From NCBI RefSeq assembly GCF_038396635.1, contig NZ_CP121687.1, forward strand, positions 2,108,001-2,172,000: a stretch of DNA of 64,000 nt. Direction: 5' to 3'. This document shows, piece after piece, positions 62,628 to 64,000 of this stretch (position 1 is its first letter; each line of letters opens with the position of its first letter). Both the position numbers and the translations under genes were made by a program. This stretch comes from Defluviitalea saccharophila (lineage in GTDB: Bacteria > Bacillota > Clostridia > Lachnospirales > Defluviitaleaceae). The notes below the pieces were generated by a model. That model did not search any database. It saw only the letters and a list, made by a program, of their open reading frames with translations, and had not been told where the DNA came from.

Positions 62628-64000
62628 ATGAGTATTTCAGATACAAGGGGATTATCAACAATCATACTGGCTGCCGGGGAGGGCACCAGAATGAAATCCA
62701 AAAAATCAAAGGTATTACATAAAGTACTGGGCAAAAGTCTGATACAACATGTGATCAATGCTGCAAAATATGCAGGAAGTGAGAAAACTTGCCTTGTCAT
62801 CGGATATAAAGGCGAAGAAGTAAAAGAAGCTATCGGAGATGGTGTAGAATACGCAGTCCAAAAAGAAAGACTGGGTACTGGCCATGCAGTGATGCAGGCA
62901 GAGTCCTTTATTGGAGAAGAAGGGGATATCCTTGTATTATATGGCGATACCCCACTGATTACCGGAGAAACTTTAAAAAATATGATCGAAACCCATAGAA
63001 AAGAACAAAATGGTGTAACCATTTTATCGGCTATCGTAGAAGATCCTACGGGCTATGGAAGAATCATAAGAGACGAAAGTGGAAACTTTGTAAAAAATGT
63101 TGAACACAAGGATGCTAATGAAGAAGAATTAAAGGTAAGAGAAATTAACGGAGGCATGTATTGTTTTCAGGCAAAACTCTTAAAGGAAGCCTTAAAGGAG
63201 CTTACTAATGATAATGTTCAGGGAGAATATTATCTTACGGATACTCTTCATATTATTTTATCTAAGGGCTATAAGGTTAATGCAATGATTGTTAAAGATA
63301 CCAATGAGATATTAGGCGTTAATTCAAGGGCGCAGCTTAGTGAAGTAACCCAGATTATGAAAAGACGCATTAATAAAAAATTTATGGATGAAGGAGTTAC
63401 TATCATAGACCCTGAAAATACCTATATTGAACCGGATGTTTCAATTGGAATAGACACCATTATATATCCTGGTTCTATTATCCAAGGGGAAACGGTGATT
63501 GGAGAAGACTGCATTATAGGGCCAAATACAAGAATAGAGCATGCAAAGATAGGCAATGATGTAAGTATTGAATCCAGCGTTGTTTTAGAGAGCGAAATCG
63601 GTTTAAGCACCACCGTAGGACCCTTTGCTTATATCAGGCCGAACAGCAAAATTGGAAGTCATATAAAGATTGGTGATTTTGTTGAAGTAAAAAATTCTAC
63701 TATAGGCAATCATACAAAAGTATCCCACTTAACTTATATTGGAGATGCCGATGTGGGAGCGAACGTTAATTTTGGCTGTGGTACGGTTATTGTAAACTAT
63801 GACGGACGTAAAAAACATAGAACGACCATTGAGGACGGAGCATTTATAGGATGCAATACGAACCTGGTTTCTCCCGTTACCGTTCATAAAGAAGCTTATA
63901 CAGCAGCAGGATCTACCATTACGGAAGATGTACCTTCAAGGGCTTTAGGAATCGCCAGAGCAAGGCAGATCAATAAAGAAAATTGGGTGGATAAGAAAAA
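62628..64000 (+). CDS. glmU: GlmU, bifunctional UDP-GlcNAc pyrophosphorylase/acetyltransferase (3' end cut by window)
   Basis: About 457 codons are visible without a stop; family length is about 455-460, so the gene is almost complete. N-domain [39 protein letters not shown]-domain left-handed beta-helix and acetyltransferase block [21 protein letters not shown] and [13 protein letters not shown]. Start ATG 62628 after AAGGAAGGGATAGGA. Makes UDP-N-acetylglucosamine for the cell wall. Confidence 0.97.
   Translation, partial: MSISDTRGLSTIILAAGEGTRMKSKKSKVLHKVLGKSLIQHVINAAKYAGSEKTCLVIGYKGEEVKEAIGDGVEYAVQKERLGTGHAVMQAESFIGEEGDILVLYGDTPLITGETLKNMIETHRKEQNGVTILSAIVEDPTGYGRIIRDESGNFVKNVEHKDANEEELKVREINGGMYCFQAKLLKEALKELTNDNVQGEYYLTDTLHIILSKGYKVNAMIVKDTNEILGVNSRAQLSEVTQIMKRRINKKFMDEGVTIIDPENTYIEPDVSIGIDTIIYPGSIIQGETVIGEDCIIGPNTRIEHAKIGNDVSIESSVVLESEIGLSTTVGPFAYIRPNSKIGSHIKIGDFVEVKNSTIGNHTKVSHLTYIGDADVGANVNFGCGTVIVNYDGRKKHRTTIEDGAFIGCNTNLVSPVTVHKEAYTAAGSTITEDVPSRALGIARARQINKENWVDKK

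Overview
The window reads as a chromosomal segment of an anaerobic, spore-forming, plant-polysaccharide-degrading member of the Clostridia (Firmicutes). This is inferred from low G+C, strong AGGAGG-type ribosome binding sites, TTGACA/TATAAT promoters, many intrinsic terminators, preQ1-I, SAM-I and T-box regulatory RNAs, spoVG, a PurBox/PurR system, ferredoxin-linked metabolism (NfnAB, a four-subunit 2-oxoacid:ferredoxin oxidoreductase) and an S-layer-anchored polysaccharidase. The murC/purR/spoVG/glmU and rlmH genes are often found near oriC in Firmicutes, so the segment may lie near the origin; no dnaA or dnaN is present to confirm it. No transposase, phage genes or CRISPR array were seen.

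Layout. 0-2.3 kb: the 3' part of rlmH with an abnormal C-terminus, a Gly/Tyr-rich probable spore-surface protein, a YmaF-like His-rich protein, a tiny HTH protein, and queT under a preQ1-I riboswitch. 2.3-9.2 kb: an amine/imino-acid dehydrogenase complex (FAD + FAD/4Fe-4S + 2Fe-2S + BFD-like subunits) with an SSS-family symporter, then a cysteine-desulfurase-like enzyme and a DsrE-like protein. 9.3-14.8 kb: a PAS histidine kinase, glutamate dehydrogenase and the electron-bifurcating transhydrogenase NfnAB. 14.98-18.2 kb: tRNA-Gln(CTG), tRNA-Leu(CAA), xylA and xylB.

18.3-30.1 kb is a sulfur-amino-acid region. Two tandem SAM-I riboswitches precede metQ-metN-metI, which run without a visible terminator into a PaaK-like CoA ligase, an aminotransferase and korGDAB. 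A Cys-type T-box then precedes a YrrT-like methyltransferase, mccB and mccA (methionine-to-cysteine conversion). The ligase/KOR/aminotransferase set under SAM-riboswitch control is the best candidate here for an undescribed pathway: reductive carboxylation of an acid such as 3-methylthiopropionate to rebuild methionine.

30.2-53.6 kb is a furanose/arabinose-polymer locus: a YtfQRT-YjfF-type ABC importer, a chemoreceptor co-oriented with a YesM/YesN-type two-component system, a membrane-anchored protein carrying two fused sugar-binding domains (probable extracellular sensor), a 3224-residue S-layer enzyme with three glycosidase modules, and a second chemoreceptor.

53.6-64 kb holds housekeeping genes: L,D-transpeptidase, a highly structured small RNA candidate (6S-like or bistable), DnaI- and DnaD-like primosome proteins, a cluster of five DnaA boxes beside murC, purR with a PurBox palindrome, glgC-glgD, spoVG and glmU (cut by the window edge).

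A dispersed palindromic element occurs seven times, each time directly after the U-tract of an intrinsic terminator and in the same orientation as that terminator. It is not explained by any gene here.
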